Shown: one piece after another, positions 1 through 7,734 of the stretch
How positions within the stretch are numbered: position 1 is the first letter of the stretch
How the letters are laid out: every line of letters begins with the position of its first letter
Source: Novosphingobium terrae
Lineage (GTDB): Bacteria; Pseudomonadota; Alphaproteobacteria; Sphingomonadales; Sphingomonadaceae
Assembly: GCF_017163935.1 (NCBI RefSeq)
Contig: NZ_JABVZR010000001.1
Coordinates: 2,666,001-2,730,000, forward strand
Direction: 5' to 3'
Length of the DNA stretch: 64,000 nt
Notes under the pieces: generated by a model
Seen by the model: only the letters and a program-made list of their open reading frames with translations
Told to the model about the DNA's origin: nothing
Databases searched by the model: none
Program-made: the position numbers and the translations under genes

Positions 1-61
1 GTCGTGCAAGCGGCGATGGGCAAGGGTTTGTGAAGATTGAGCCGTAAGGAAGAAAAGGTAG

Positions 62-297
62 ATGCGAGGGTGTTACACCCTCGCGCTCCCGGGTTTTGTC
101 AGCGTGGCGCCCCGGGTTCTGCCTTGGGGAAGATCGCAGCGCCGCAGGCAAAATCCCCCGCACAGCGCCATTCTCGCAGGATGAAAGCCTGCGGCGCCTT
201 AGGTTGAGCAGGTGGAAAGCCGGGGCACAAGGATCGGGCGCCAATGCCCTATCGTCGGGAGAGTTCATGGGAGCGCGAGGGGGTAACCCCCTCGCAT
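62..297. repeat. Composite palindromic-ended intergenic repeat, copy 1
   Basis: Seen: the left end is a perfect 21-nt palindrome at 64-84 (GCGAGGGTGT, T, ACACCCTCGC) followed by GCTCCC. The right end is a second perfect palindrome at 275-295 (GCGAGGGGGT, A, ACCCCCTCGC) preceded by GGGAGC. Each end is therefore a near-exact reverse complement of the other. An internal 11-bp inverted repeat has arms GCGCCGCAGGC at 139-149 and GCCTGCGGCGC at 187-197. A purine tract lies before the left end and a pyrimidine tract after the right end. The right end lies 9-10 nt beyond the xerD stop codon. Copies occur at 17406, 25358 and 50608. No transposase is nearby. Its role is unknown; a transcript 3'-end structure or a non-autonomous mobile element are both possible. 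It occupies nearly all of the first 306 bases of the window. Confidence 0.85.
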
Positions 298-306
298 TTC
301 CTACTT

Positions 307-1167
307 TCAAACCTTCTGCGCCAACGGATGCCGCGCATTCACCAAAGCCACCAACCGCGCCGCATCGACATGCGTGTAGATCTGCGTGGTCGAAATATCC
401 GCATGCCCCAGCAGCATCTGCAACACGCGCAAATCCGCCCCACCTTCCAGCAAATGGGTGGCAAAGGCATGGCGCAACACGTGCGGCGACACCCGCGAAG
501 GATCGAGCCCTGCCCGCAGCGCCAGATCGCGCAACAGCTGGAACAGGCGAATCCGCGTCAGATGCCCCTTCTCCCCGCGCGAGGGGAAGAGGAAGCGCGA
601 TTCGGCCTCCTTGGGATTCGCCCCCCGCACCGCCAGCCAGCGCGACAGCACATGGCGCGCGCGGGTCGAGACCGGCACCATGCGCTGCACCCCACCCTTG
701 CCGGTTAGCGTCAGCAGAGGCGCGTCGCGCGGCACGGAACGCAATGGCAGGCTGACCAGTTCGGTGGCGCGCAAACCGGATCCATAAAGCAGTTCCAAAG
801 CCGCCAGCGTGCGCAAGGCCGAAGGGCTGTCACCTTCCGCCTCCTTTTCGGCGGTGGCAAACATCGCCTCCACATCGCCATGGCCCATCAGGCGCGGCAA
901 AGGGCGGCGGGTGACAGGACGCGGCAGGGCTGAGGACGGATCGTCGTCACGCAACCCCTCATCGACAAGGAATCCGTAGAACTGCCGCAAAGCCGAAGCC
1001 TTGCGCGCCAGCGAAGACGGCGCCAGCTCGGCCCAATGCTCGCCAAGAGAGGTCAGCGCGGCAGGCGTGGCGCTTTCCAAAGGCCCCAGGATTTCGCGCG
1101 CGCCATCCAGATCGCGGCGATAGGCGGCCAGAGTGTTCAGCGCCGCCCCCCTTTCGGCGGCCAGCAT
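307..1167 (-). CDS. xerD: Tyrosine recombinase XerD
   Basis: Site-specific recombinase of the XerC/XerD family, which resolves chromosome dimers at dif together with XerC and FtsK. Seen: an N-terminal SAM-like core-binding domain (residues 1-80) and a C-terminal catalytic domain with the family residues in order: Arg in GLRATEL, Lys in TGKGG, HVLRH, then LLGH and the nucleophile Tyr in TQIYTH. Length is 286 aa from the only standard start (ATG 1167), slightly short for the family (about 295-305). Upstream codons read IIASAIDAFIA, which resembles the missing first helix, but there is no ATG, GTG or TTG before the in-frame stop at 1231-1233. An ATT at 1198-1200, directly after the stop of the upstream gene, may be the real start. 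XerD is favoured over XerC by general similarity; a phage integrase is unlikely because no mobile genes are nearby. Confidence 0.88.
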   Translation of the reverse strand: MLAAERGAALNTLAAYRRDLDGAREILGPLESATPAALTSLGEHWAELAPSSLARKASALRQFYGFLVDEGLRDDDPSSALPRPVTRRPLPRLMGHGDVEAMFATAEKEAEGDSPSALRTLAALELLYGSGLRATELVSLPLRSVPRDAPLLTLTGKGGVQRMVPVSTRARHVLSRWLAVRGANPKEAESRFLFPSRGEKGHLTRIRLFQLLRDLALRAGLDPSRVSPHVLRHAFATHLLEGGADLRVLQMLLGHADISTTQIYTHVDAARLVALVNARHPLAQKV

Positions 1168-1201
1168 GGCGATAAAGGCGTCGATGGCGGAGGCGATAAT
1201 G

Positions 1202-3163
1202 TTACGCTCTCGCCACCGCCTCGGCGGCGATCATGCGGGCCTCGGCACCCAATCCCACGCGGTTCAGCGCCGAGACGATGTGATAGAGGTAGCGCGGCGT
1301 CATCCGGCCCCAGCTGTCGCCCTGCATGCCAAGGCCCGCCAGCATCACCACCAGCGTCTGGTTGTTGAGCGCCGCAGCCTGATCGATGGCCTCGCTCCAG
1401 CGGCTGTGGCCGTCGAAATCGACCGAAAGCTTGCCCGCATAGTCACGCCGCGTCGAATCGCTGACACGACCAAGGCCGGACAGGCCCGCGACCAGAAAGG
1501 CCGTCTTGCGGCTGGAATCGCTCTTGTCCGCGCCCGCAAAGCTGCTCAGAGCGCCGGTATCGGCTTCGCCGCCGCGCCCATCGGCCAGCGCCAGCAAGGC
1601 CCAGCCAAGGCTCCCCTTGGGCACCACGCCCGACCAGCGCATGGCATTGCCATCCAGCCCGGCTGCCAGCATGGAGGCGATCAGATCGCCCGCATCCCCG
1701 GCATAATCGCCACTGACCGGCAGGCGCGCGGCGGCATAGGCCGTCAACACCTGACGGGCATAGCGGCGGCCCGGATCGGCGGCGCCATCCCACAGGCTCT
1801 TCATCGCCTTCAGCCGGTCCGCCGGCGTGCCCGCAACATAGGCATCGCGCAGCAGCAGCGCACGCTCCGACGGGCTGCCGGTCACATCGTCATTGGCGTA
1901 AATCTGGCTGTAGAGATCGACCATCGCCGAAGACGACAGAATCCCCGCGCTCCCCGCCCGGTCGGAGGCATCGGCACGCGGCCCCAGCCCCACCATCGGC
2001 GCGGTGGCCGTCACATAATCATATTGCGCGGGCAGATCCTGCATCAGCTTGGCGGGCGGCGTGAGCCCCACGGCCAAAGTCAGCGCGTAACGCCAGGGCG
2101 TCATCTCGGCGACCTTGTCCCATTCGATGGTGACATTGCGGCGCCCGCTGCGCCCCGCCGTCCCTGCAGCTCCGGCATATTTCAGCGCCAGCTGCATATC
2201 GATGCGCGGCATGGCGCCGACAAAGATCATATGGTCCAGATTGGCGAAACCGCCCGCCGCATTGCCGCTGAACGCATCACACATGCCCTGCATCGCGCTC
2301 CAGCGCGGGTCCTTGGCGAAGGCGGGCTGCACACCCATGATCGGGCAGAAGCCGGTGAAATCCTCGGTCGCCACATAGCTGTCGAGCGCGGCCGCAGTCA
2401 GCGCCGGATTGTAATTGTCGGGATCGACATCCTGCGCCACGGCGCGGGCCAAATCGCCCTCGCCCATGCGCAGCAGCAGGGCGACACGCATCGCCACGAA
2501 ATCGGCCGGATCGCCACCACCGGGCGGATCGAGGCGGCTCACCAGCGCGCGGCGCAGCAGAATATGCCCCCAGCGCGAGACCATCTGCCCGCCATTGCCC
2601 GTGAGAGCGGCGCGCAGCAGATCGTAATTCTGGCTGGCGAGCGTGGAGCCCAGACCGCCCTCGCTCTGGTCGATCACGCCGACCTGTCGCAGCGCGCGGG
2701 CCGAACCGGGCGGAATGTCGTAACGCGGGCGCAGGCCCAGCAGCTGGTCCAGCTTGTCTGGCGGCAGCGCCATCAGCTGCGCATAGCTGGTGACGCCCGT
2801 GGGCAGCTTGACCGGCCCTGCCGCCACCGGCGCGGTGGGCGCGGCAAACAGCGGCTGAGCGGTGATGGTCGGCTCGTTCTCGGGCAGATCGATGCGCGGC
2901 GCAGGCGCGGCGCGGGTCGGCGCGGGCGACGGCGTGGCAGCCACCGGGCGCGTGCTGGCCACAGGGCGCGGCGTAGAGGAAGCAGCGGGGCGCGGCGGCG
3001 TGGGAGACGGGCGCGCCTGTCGTGCCGGGCGATCAAAGCCGGGCGGCAGCAGCGATTCGGGGCCTTGCTGCGCCAGCAGCGGCGCTCCGGCCATGGCGCC
3101 CAGTCCCAGCACGCTGACGGAAACCAGCGTGCCAACCATCAAACGTCCGCGCATCAGGCTCAT
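1202..3163 (-). CDS. Exported protein of unknown function with Pro/Ala-rich linker
   Basis: I do not recognise a named family. Seen: 653 aa beginning MSLMRGRLM, a hydrophobic signal peptide ending near a PLLAQ cleavage-like site, then a low-complexity stretch rich in Pro, Ala, Thr and Arg (about residues 40-105). A long alpha-helical region rich in Ala and Leu follows, possibly helical repeats, but I could not define repeat units. It is probably periplasmic. The start at 3163 is supported by an ATGA overlap with the upstream small gene, so the two are probably translationally coupled; a second ATG three codons in is an alternative. The gene ends immediately before xerD, suggesting one transcript of small membrane protein, this protein and xerD. 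Confidence 0.7.
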   Translation of the reverse strand: MSLMRGRLMVGTLVSVSVLGLGAMAGAPLLAQQGPESLLPPGFDRPARQARPSPTPPRPAASSTPRPVASTRPVAATPSPAPTRAAPAPRIDLPENEPTITAQPLFAAPTAPVAAGPVKLPTGVTSYAQLMALPPDKLDQLLGLRPRYDIPPGSARALRQVGVIDQSEGGLGSTLASQNYDLLRAALTGNGGQMVSRWGHILLRRALVSRLDPPGGGDPADFVAMRVALLLRMGEGDLARAVAQDVDPDNYNPALTAAALDSYVATEDFTGFCPIMGVQPAFAKDPRWSAMQGMCDAFSGNAAGGFANLDHMIFVGAMPRIDMQLALKYAGAAGTAGRSGRRNVTIEWDKVAEMTPWRYALTLAVGLTPPAKLMQDLPAQYDYVTATAPMVGLGPRADASDRAGSAGILSSSAMVDLYSQIYANDDVTGSPSERALLLRDAYVAGTPADRLKAMKSLWDGAADPGRRYARQVLTAYAAARLPVSGDYAGDAGDLIASMLAAGLDGNAMRWSGVVPKGSLGWALLALADGRGGEADTGALSSFAGADKSDSSRKTAFLVAGLSGLGRVSDSTRRDYAGKLSVDFDGHSRWSEAIDQAAALNNQTLVVMLAGLGMQGDSWGRMTPRYLYHIVSALNRVGLGAEARMIAAEAVARA

Positions 3164-3423
3164 CCGCCGATCCCGCCGGACGACGCAACGCTTTGTGCTG
3201 CGGGCGCCGTGCTGCCCACTGTTGTCGAGGGCAAGGACACGGCAACCGGCTTCACCGGCACCGGCCCGCCCAGACGCCAGGCCGTCACCAGCAGCGCGAT
3301 CACCACAGCCAGAACCAGCGCCAGCAAGGCCATCGGGACCCACGCCCGCTGCAACCGCGGACGATGCTTTTCCCTGCGAATGGTTATCGTCACCGCGAAC
3401 TCCGAAAGCCGGTGGCCCGGCAT
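3160..3423 (-). CDS. Small single-pass membrane protein, unknown function
   Basis: Seen: 87 aa from ATG 3423 (MPGHRLSEFAV), a basic stretch (REKHRPRLQRAW), one strong hydrophobic segment (about residues 31-50) and a Pro/Val/Ser-rich tail. Positive charges before the membrane segment predict a short cytoplasmic N-terminus and a periplasmic tail of about 40 residues. Its stop overlaps the start of the 653-aa exported protein by four bases, so co-expression is likely. It is divergent from aroK, with about 100 bp between the starts. Translation could begin further upstream (ATG at 3537), but that would add a second hydrophobic segment and run over the aroK start. Function unknown. Confidence 0.6.
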   Translation of the reverse strand: MPGHRLSEFAVTITIRREKHRPRLQRAWVPMALLALVLAVVIALLVTAWRLGGPVPVKPVAVSLPSTTVGSTAPAAQSVASSGGIGG

Positions 3424-3523
3424 CGGGCGCCTTGACTGCACCCGACCACCTAGCCTGCCTTTAGGCGGGGATACAATACCCACGCTTGCGCCGCCGGTTA
3501 GCAAAAGTATAGGCAGGCCTGCA

Positions 3524-4216
3524 ATGACGATGAGCAACGGGCTTCACGGCGGCGACGGGCCGCACAAAACGCAGGGTAAAGCCGTGGACGAACCCGCGCG
3601 CCCGCATGCGCCCGAATCGGCTGATGCGGGGCGCATCGCCTCGATTCTGGCGCGCATCGACCGTCCGGTGGTGCTGGTGGGCATGATGGGCGTGGGCAAG
3701 AGCAGCCTTGGCCGCAAGCTGGCCAGCCAGCTGGGCGCGCCTTTCGTGGATGCCGACGATGCCATCGAGACCTCGGCCCAGATGACCATCCCGGAAATCT
3801 TCGCCACCTATGGCGAAAGCTTCTTCCGCGATGGCGAGCGCCGGGTGATCGCCCGCCTGATGGGTGAAGGCGCGCCTGACGAACCGCGTTTGAAGATCAT
3901 CGCCACGGGCGGCGGCGCTTTCGTCAACGATGCCACCCGCGCGCTGATCCTGCGCCGCGGCATCGCGGTCTGGCTGGACGCCGAACTCGACACGCTGGTC
4001 GAGCGCACCGCCCGCAAGGACAACCGCCCGCTGCTGCGCGGCGGCAACCCGCGCGACATTCTGGGCCGCCTCAAATCCGAGCGCGAGCCCTTCTACGCCC
4101 AGGCCCCGATCCATGTGGTGAGCGGCAACATGCCCCATGCCCGCACGCTAACCCGCGTGCTGGCGGCGATCGACCAGTGGCTCGACGCGCCCACCTCGCC
4201 TCCTGCCGAAAGCTGA
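3524..4216 (+). CDS. aroK: Shikimate kinase
   Basis: Phosphorylates shikimate to shikimate 3-phosphate with ATP (chorismate pathway, cytoplasm). Seen: Walker A GMMGVGKSS near residues 54-62, a DADD shikimate/Mg contact, ESFFRDGERR, a GGGAF motif, and the lid Arg in RKDNRPLL. Length is 230 aa, longer than E. coli AroK (about 175) because of a roughly 45-residue N-terminal extension that is polar and probably disordered. The chosen ATG at 3524 follows AGGCAGG; an ATG two codons later is an alternative. aroB starts 7 nt after the stop, so this is an aroK-aroB operon. The same frame stays open far upstream (from 1133), but that part is antisense to other genes and is not coding. Confidence 0.93.
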   Translation: MTMSNGLHGGDGPHKTQGKAVDEPARPHAPESADAGRIASILARIDRPVVLVGMMGVGKSSLGRKLASQLGAPFVDADDAIETSAQMTIPEIFATYGESFFRDGERRVIARLMGEGAPDEPRLKIIATGGGAFVNDATRALILRRGIAVWLDAELDTLVERTARKDNRPLLRGGNPRDILGRLKSEREPFYAQAPIHVVSGNMPHARTLTRVLAAIDQWLDAPTSPPAES

Positions 4217-4223
4217 ACCTCCC

Positions 4224-5330
4224 ATGCAAACCATCCCTGTCGATATCGCTGGCCGCCCCTATGAGGTGCGCGTGGGGCAAGGTCTGCTGGCCGATGTGGC
4301 CGGGCAATGCGGCGCGCGGCTGCGCAAGCCTGTCGTGCCGATCGTCACCGATGCCAATGTGCATACGGCATGGGGCGCGGCGGTTGAGGCCTCTCTGGCG
4401 GGCGCTGGCAAGCAGGCGGCATGGCGCATCCTGCCCGCTGGTGAGAGCACCAAGAGCTGGGACAATCTGATCGCCGTGGTCAACTGGCTGCTGGAACTTG
4501 AGGTCGAGCGCGGCGACCATATCATTGCGCTGGGCGGCGGCGTGATCGGTGATCTGACCGGCTTTGCGGCATCGATCCTGAAGCGCGGCTGCCATTTCGT
4601 GCAGATTCCCACCACCCTGCTGGCTCAAGTCGATTCGAGCGTGGGCGGCAAGACGGCGATCAACGCGCCTGCGGGCAAGAACCTTGTCGGCGCCTTCCAC
4701 CAGCCCAGCCTTGTGCTCGCCGATCTGGATGCGCTGAACACCCTGCCCCTGCGCGAATTGCGCGCCGGTTACGCCGAAGTCGTGAAATACGGCCTGCTGG
4801 GTGACGCCGCCTTCTTCGATTGGTGCGAGGAAAACGCCCCCGCCATCCTCACCGGCGATCTGGCTGCGCGCGAATATGCCGTGGCGCAATCGGTACGCGC
4901 CAAGGCCGCCATTGTCGCGCAGGACGAATTCGAGACCACCGGCCTGCGCGCTTTGCTCAATCTGGGCCACACCTTCGGCCACGCGTTGGAGGCTGAGACC
5001 GGCTTCTCCGACCGCCTGCTCCATGGCGAGGGCGTGGCGCTGGGCATGGTGCTGGCTGCCCGCTTCTCCGCCCGTCGCGGCCTGATGGAGAGCGCCGATG
5101 CCGAGCGCATCGCCCGCCACATCGCCGCCATGGGCCTGCCCTCCGAGGTGCGCGATCTGGGGCTCAATGTCTCGGGCGCGCATCTGGCGGCCCATATGCT
5201 GCATGACAAGAAGGTCGACGCCGGGCGCCTCGCCTTCCTGCTGATGCGCGGCATCGGTCAGGCCTTCCTGACCAAGGATGTGACTTTGGATGAGGTTTCC
5301 GCGTTTCTGGCGGAGCAGTTGGAGGGCTGA
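4224..5330 (+). CDS. aroB: 3-dehydroquinate synthase
   Basis: Converts DAHP to 3-dehydroquinate, the second step of the shikimate pathway, using NAD and a divalent metal. Seen: 368 aa, typical length. The NAD-binding Rossmann part carries GGGVIGDLTGF, followed by the conserved PTTLLAQVDSSVGGKT substrate/NAD motif and NLVGAFHQP. The C-terminal metal-binding domain has YAEVVKYG, a conserved LNLGHTFGHALE with the zinc histidines, and LLHGEGVALGM. It follows aroK by 7 nt in one operon. A hairpin (5345-5366) follows the stop, but only a short T run lies beyond it. Confidence 0.96.
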   Translation: MQTIPVDIAGRPYEVRVGQGLLADVAGQCGARLRKPVVPIVTDANVHTAWGAAVEASLAGAGKQAAWRILPAGESTKSWDNLIAVVNWLLELEVERGDHIIALGGGVIGDLTGFAASILKRGCHFVQIPTTLLAQVDSSVGGKTAINAPAGKNLVGAFHQPSLVLADLDALNTLPLRELRAGYAEVVKYGLLGDAAFFDWCEENAPAILTGDLAAREYAVAQSVRAKAAIVAQDEFETTGLRALLNLGHTFGHALEAETGFSDRLLHGEGVALGMVLAARFSARRGLMESADAERIARHIAAMGLPSEVRDLGLNVSGAHLAAHMLHDKKVDAGRLAFLLMRGIGQAFLTKDVTLDEVSAFLAEQLEG

Positions 5331-5340
5331 TTAGCCTCCG

Positions 5341-5430
5341 GCGGGCAAAGGGCCATCGCCCTTTGCAATCCCTTTAATGTCTGCGTGGCGCTTGATGTTC
5401 AGCTTGGCGTCCAAGGCGCAGCGTCAGTAG
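5341..5430. repeat. Truncated variant of the composite intergenic repeat after aroB
   Basis: Seen: a 9-bp stem with a 4-nt loop (GCAAAGGGC, CATC, GCCCTTTGC; 5345-5366), then AATCCC and AATGTCTGCGTGGCGC, then TTCAGCTTGGCG and CGCAGCG. The left halves of the composite repeats have the same order: a hairpin, CTCCC, then TGTCTGCGTGGCGC-like sequence, TTC-GC-TTGG and CGCAGCG. The hairpin itself is unrelated in sequence, and no right end is present. It starts about 14 nt beyond the aroB stop, so it may also act as the aroB 3' end. Confidence 0.5.
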
Positions 5431-5438
5431 CATTGATT

Positions 5439-5463
5439 GCGCCGTCGGCTGTGCCGACGGCGC
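5439..5463 (-). terminator. Strong hairpin downstream of bioB
   Basis: Seen: a perfect 11-bp stem, GCGCCGTCGGC at 5439-5449 and GCCGACGGCGC at 5453-5463, with a 3-nt loop. It begins 12 nt after the bioB stop on the minus strand. There is no clear U tract afterwards (AATCAATGC), so it may be a weak or factor-assisted terminator or an mRNA 3' stabiliser. Confidence 0.55.
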
Positions 5464-5475
5464 GAAGAACAAAGC

Positions 5476-6549
5476 TTACTCAGCCGCTTCCAGCTTGGCG
5501 CAGCCGCGCGGCATCCGCTCGGCGTCCAGATCGGCCTGAGTCTGCGTGATCGCCATCGGCTTGATGCCAAGGCGGGCGAACATCGCACCATCCTTGTCAT
5601 CGCCCGCATTCGGGGCCGTCAGCAGCGTGTCGCCGGTGAAGATGCTGTTGGCGCCCGCCATGAAGCACATCGCCTGAGTCATCTCGCTCATGCTCTCGCG
5701 GCCCGCGCTCAGGCGCACCATCGAAAGCGGCATGGTGATCCGCGCCACCGCCACCGTGCGCACAAACTCCACATCGTCGATCTTGGCCAGAGGCGTATCG
5801 GCCAGCATATCGCCCAGCACCGTGCCCTTCACCGGCACCAGAGCATTCACCGGCACGCTCTGCGGATGGCTGGGCAGCGTGGCCAGCGTGTGGACGAAGC
5901 CCACGCGGTCTTCACGCGTTTCGCCCATGCCCACGATCCCGCCGCTGCACACGTTGATGCCTGCACGGCGGACCTGACCCAGCGTATCGAGCCGGTCCTC
6001 CATCGTGCGCGTGGTGATCACATCGTTGTAACGCTCGGGCGAGGTGTCGATGTTGTGGTTATAGTAATCCAGACCCGCCTCGGCCAGCATATCGGCCTGA
6101 TGGTCGGTCAGCATGCCCAGCGTCATGCAGGTTTCAAGGCCCATGCCGCGCACGCCCTTCACCATCTCGATGATGGCGGGCATGTCGCGGTCCTTGGGAT
6201 TGCGCCAGGCCGCGCCCATGCAGAAACGGCTGGAGCCATTGTCCTTGGCGCGGGCAGCGGCTTGCAGCACCGACTGCACTTCCATCAGCTTGGTGGGTTT
6301 CACGCCGCTGTCGGCCTTCACGCTCTGGCTGCAATAGCCGCAATCTTCCACGCAGCCGCCGGTCTTGATCGAGAGCAGCGTGGAAAGCTGCACCTCATTG
6401 GCCGGATGATTCTCGCGATGGATCTGCGCCGCGCGATAGACCAGCTCGGTAAAGGGCAGGTCGAAAAGCGCCGCGATTTCCGCGCGGGTCCAGTCGTTGC
6501 GCGGCGTGGTCGCGCCAAGGACGTCAGGGGCGCAAGAGGCGTCGGTCAT
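5476..6549 (-). CDS. bioB: Biotin synthase
   Basis: Radical SAM enzyme that inserts sulfur into dethiobiotin, the last step of biotin synthesis. Seen: 357 aa from ATG 6549, a normal length. The [11 protein letters not shown] motif carries the three Cys of the [4Fe-4S] cluster (CxxxCxxC). Further conserved elements are [19 protein letters not shown] and [10 protein letters not shown], with the Cys that helps bind the auxiliary [2Fe-2S] cluster, and a Ser/Arg-rich stretch near [11 protein letters not shown]. No other bio genes lie beside it. The reading frame is open upstream to 6747, but that part overlaps the predicted promoter, so the ATG at 6549 is preferred. This leaves a leader of roughly 180 nt. 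Confidence 0.95.
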   Translation of the reverse strand: MTDASCAPDVLGATTPRNDWTRAEIAALFDLPFTELVYRAAQIHRENHPANEVQLSTLLSIKTGGCVEDCGYCSQSVKADSGVKPTKLMEVQSVLQAAARAKDNGSSRFCMGAAWRNPKDRDMPAIIEMVKGVRGMGLETCMTLGMLTDHQADMLAEAGLDYYNHNIDTSPERYNDVITTRTMEDRLDTLGQVRRAGINVCSGGIVGMGETREDRVGFVHTLATLPSHPQSVPVNALVPVKGTVLGDMLADTPLAKIDDVEFVRTVAVARITMPLSMVRLSAGRESMSEMTQAMCFMAGANSIFTGDTLLTAPNAGDDKDGAMFARLGIKPMAITQTQADLDAERMPRGCAKLEAAE

Positions 6550-6737
6550 GCAGGTCAACTCCGAAAATCTCGACGCGGCGCGGCAGGCAGAGCCTGCGGC
6601 GGCGTCATCATGGCACCCGCGATAGGCGCGCAAAGGCCAACACTCAAGCATGGGAAGGCGCGTCTCATCGCGCCGCAGCGTTCCATCCGGGCCATGCTGA
6701 CATCCTTGCGCCATCGGAAGATGGGCGTTGAACCAGG

Positions 6738-6791
6738 AATAGGCCACGCACGCGTCGCTGCGTCAATGGGATTTAATCATCCGGTTAAATC
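6738..6791 (-). promoter_or_regulatory. Predicted bioB promoter and adjoining perfect inverted repeat
   Basis: Seen on the minus strand: TTGACG (6766-6761), 17 nt, then CCTATT (6743-6738), a plausible sigma-70-type promoter for bioB. Immediately upstream is a perfect inverted repeat, GATTTAA, 8 nt, TTAAATC (6770-6791). It does not match the BioR consensus as I remember it (TTATNNATAA-like), nor CtrA (TTAA-N7-TTAA needs 7 nt). It is therefore a candidate operator for an unidentified factor. Confidence 0.4.
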
Positions 6792-6823
6792 GCACTGCCC
6801 CCAGCACAGAGGCAAAACGCCGA

Positions 6824-7642
6824 TCAGCCCGCCCGCTGATCCTGCAGCTCGATCACCGCCAGATAGTTGCGCAGCCGGTTGATCTCCAGCTTACGGATCA
6901 GCTCATTGTCATGATAAGGCCCCAGCAGCTGAGCCAGCGCATCGCCCCAGGGCGCCGAGGCATCGAACAGCACACCCAGCCCGAACACCGCAGGGACATT
7001 GGCAAAGCACATCATGCGCGTGCCGTCCTGCTCAACCTCGGCGATGAAATCTTCCACAGCGGTAAGCACGCCATTGCCCGCTCCGCCCGCCTGCAGGGCC
7101 CAGGCGAAAGAGCCATGCCCACGAAAGCCCTGTCCCGGCAGAGACCCGGCATAGCCCAACGTCACCCCCACATCATGGCTAAAGGGCTGGCGATGCTCGG
7201 CAGGGATGCGTTCGGGCGCATAATAGAAATCGCGGCGCGCGCAGGGCCAACCAATATCATGCAGAAAGGCCAGCAGCGGACGACCGTCACGCCGCGATGC
7301 GCGATCGGCCCGGCGTAATTCATTGATCACAGTGTAGTAATTGTGGTCGCCATCGATCACCCACGCATCGACCTGCTCCAGATCCTCCATCACCTCCAGA
7401 CTGGGCGCGGCCAGATGGGTGACATGGGGATGCTGCGCCACCCAGTCGATGAACTCCTGCTTGGGGGAAGGATCAATGGTGGTGAAATGGCCCCCGGCCT
7501 TGCCGCAATGATCGGCCAGAATGCTGGACATGCCGCCGAATTCAGCGCCGATCTCCACGATGTTGCGAACCTGCGCCAGTTCCAGCCCTTCCACGATCAG
7601 GCTGGAAAATTCACTCATCGAATGAATGAGAAGGTCGCTCAT
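6824..7642 (-). CDS. Class I SAM-dependent methyltransferase-like protein
   Basis: Seen: 272 aa with a Rossmann methyltransferase core. Motif I is VEIGAEFGGMSSIL (about residues 29-42), an acidic residue follows in TTIDPSP, and VDAWVIDGDHNY matches the post-motif pattern of the Methyltransf_24 / rhamnosyl O-methyltransferase type. The C-terminal half is longer than the minimal fold and may recognise the substrate. Known: such proteins methylate small molecules or sugars; some are cephalosporin-hydroxylase-like. The substrate cannot be told from sequence. It stands alone between gor and bioB, both on the same strand, with a gap of about 90 bp after gor. Confidence 0.65.
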   Translation of the reverse strand: MSDLLIHSMSEFSSLIVEGLELAQVRNIVEIGAEFGGMSSILADHCGKAGGHFTTIDPSPKQEFIDWVAQHPHVTHLAAPSLEVMEDLEQVDAWVIDGDHNYYTVINELRRADRASRRDGRPLLAFLHDIGWPCARRDFYYAPERIPAEHRQPFSHDVGVTLGYAGSLPGQGFRGHGSFAWALQAGGAGNGVLTAVEDFIAEVEQDGTRMMCFANVPAVFGLGVLFDASAPWGDALAQLLGPYHDNELIRKLEINRLRNYLAVIELQDQRAG

Positions 7643-7734
7643 CGCCAGTTATCCTTTTGGGCAAGGCGCCCGTCGGGATCACTGGCTAGTGAGTCATGGT
7701 TAAGGGGCGGAAAGCCTCCGCCCCGCAACTCTAC

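Noticed and set aside
1..47. Possible 3' end of a + strand gene at the left edge (frames ending with stops at 33 or 47).
   Set aside because: Fewer than 16 codons are visible and nothing in them is recognisable; the frame cannot be chosen.
62..297. Whether the composite repeats are insertion sequences.
   Set aside because: No transposase frame inside or near any copy and no obvious target duplications; a non-autonomous element remains possible and is kept as a finding.
1133..3520. Very long + strand open frame running into aroK.
   Set aside because: Antisense to xerD and the exported protein, Arg/His-rich composition typical of GC-rich antisense frames; only the part from 3524 on shows shikimate kinase motifs.
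6550..6747. Upstream in-frame extension of bioB to 6747.
   Set aside because: It would overlap the predicted -10 element and adds no conserved sequence.
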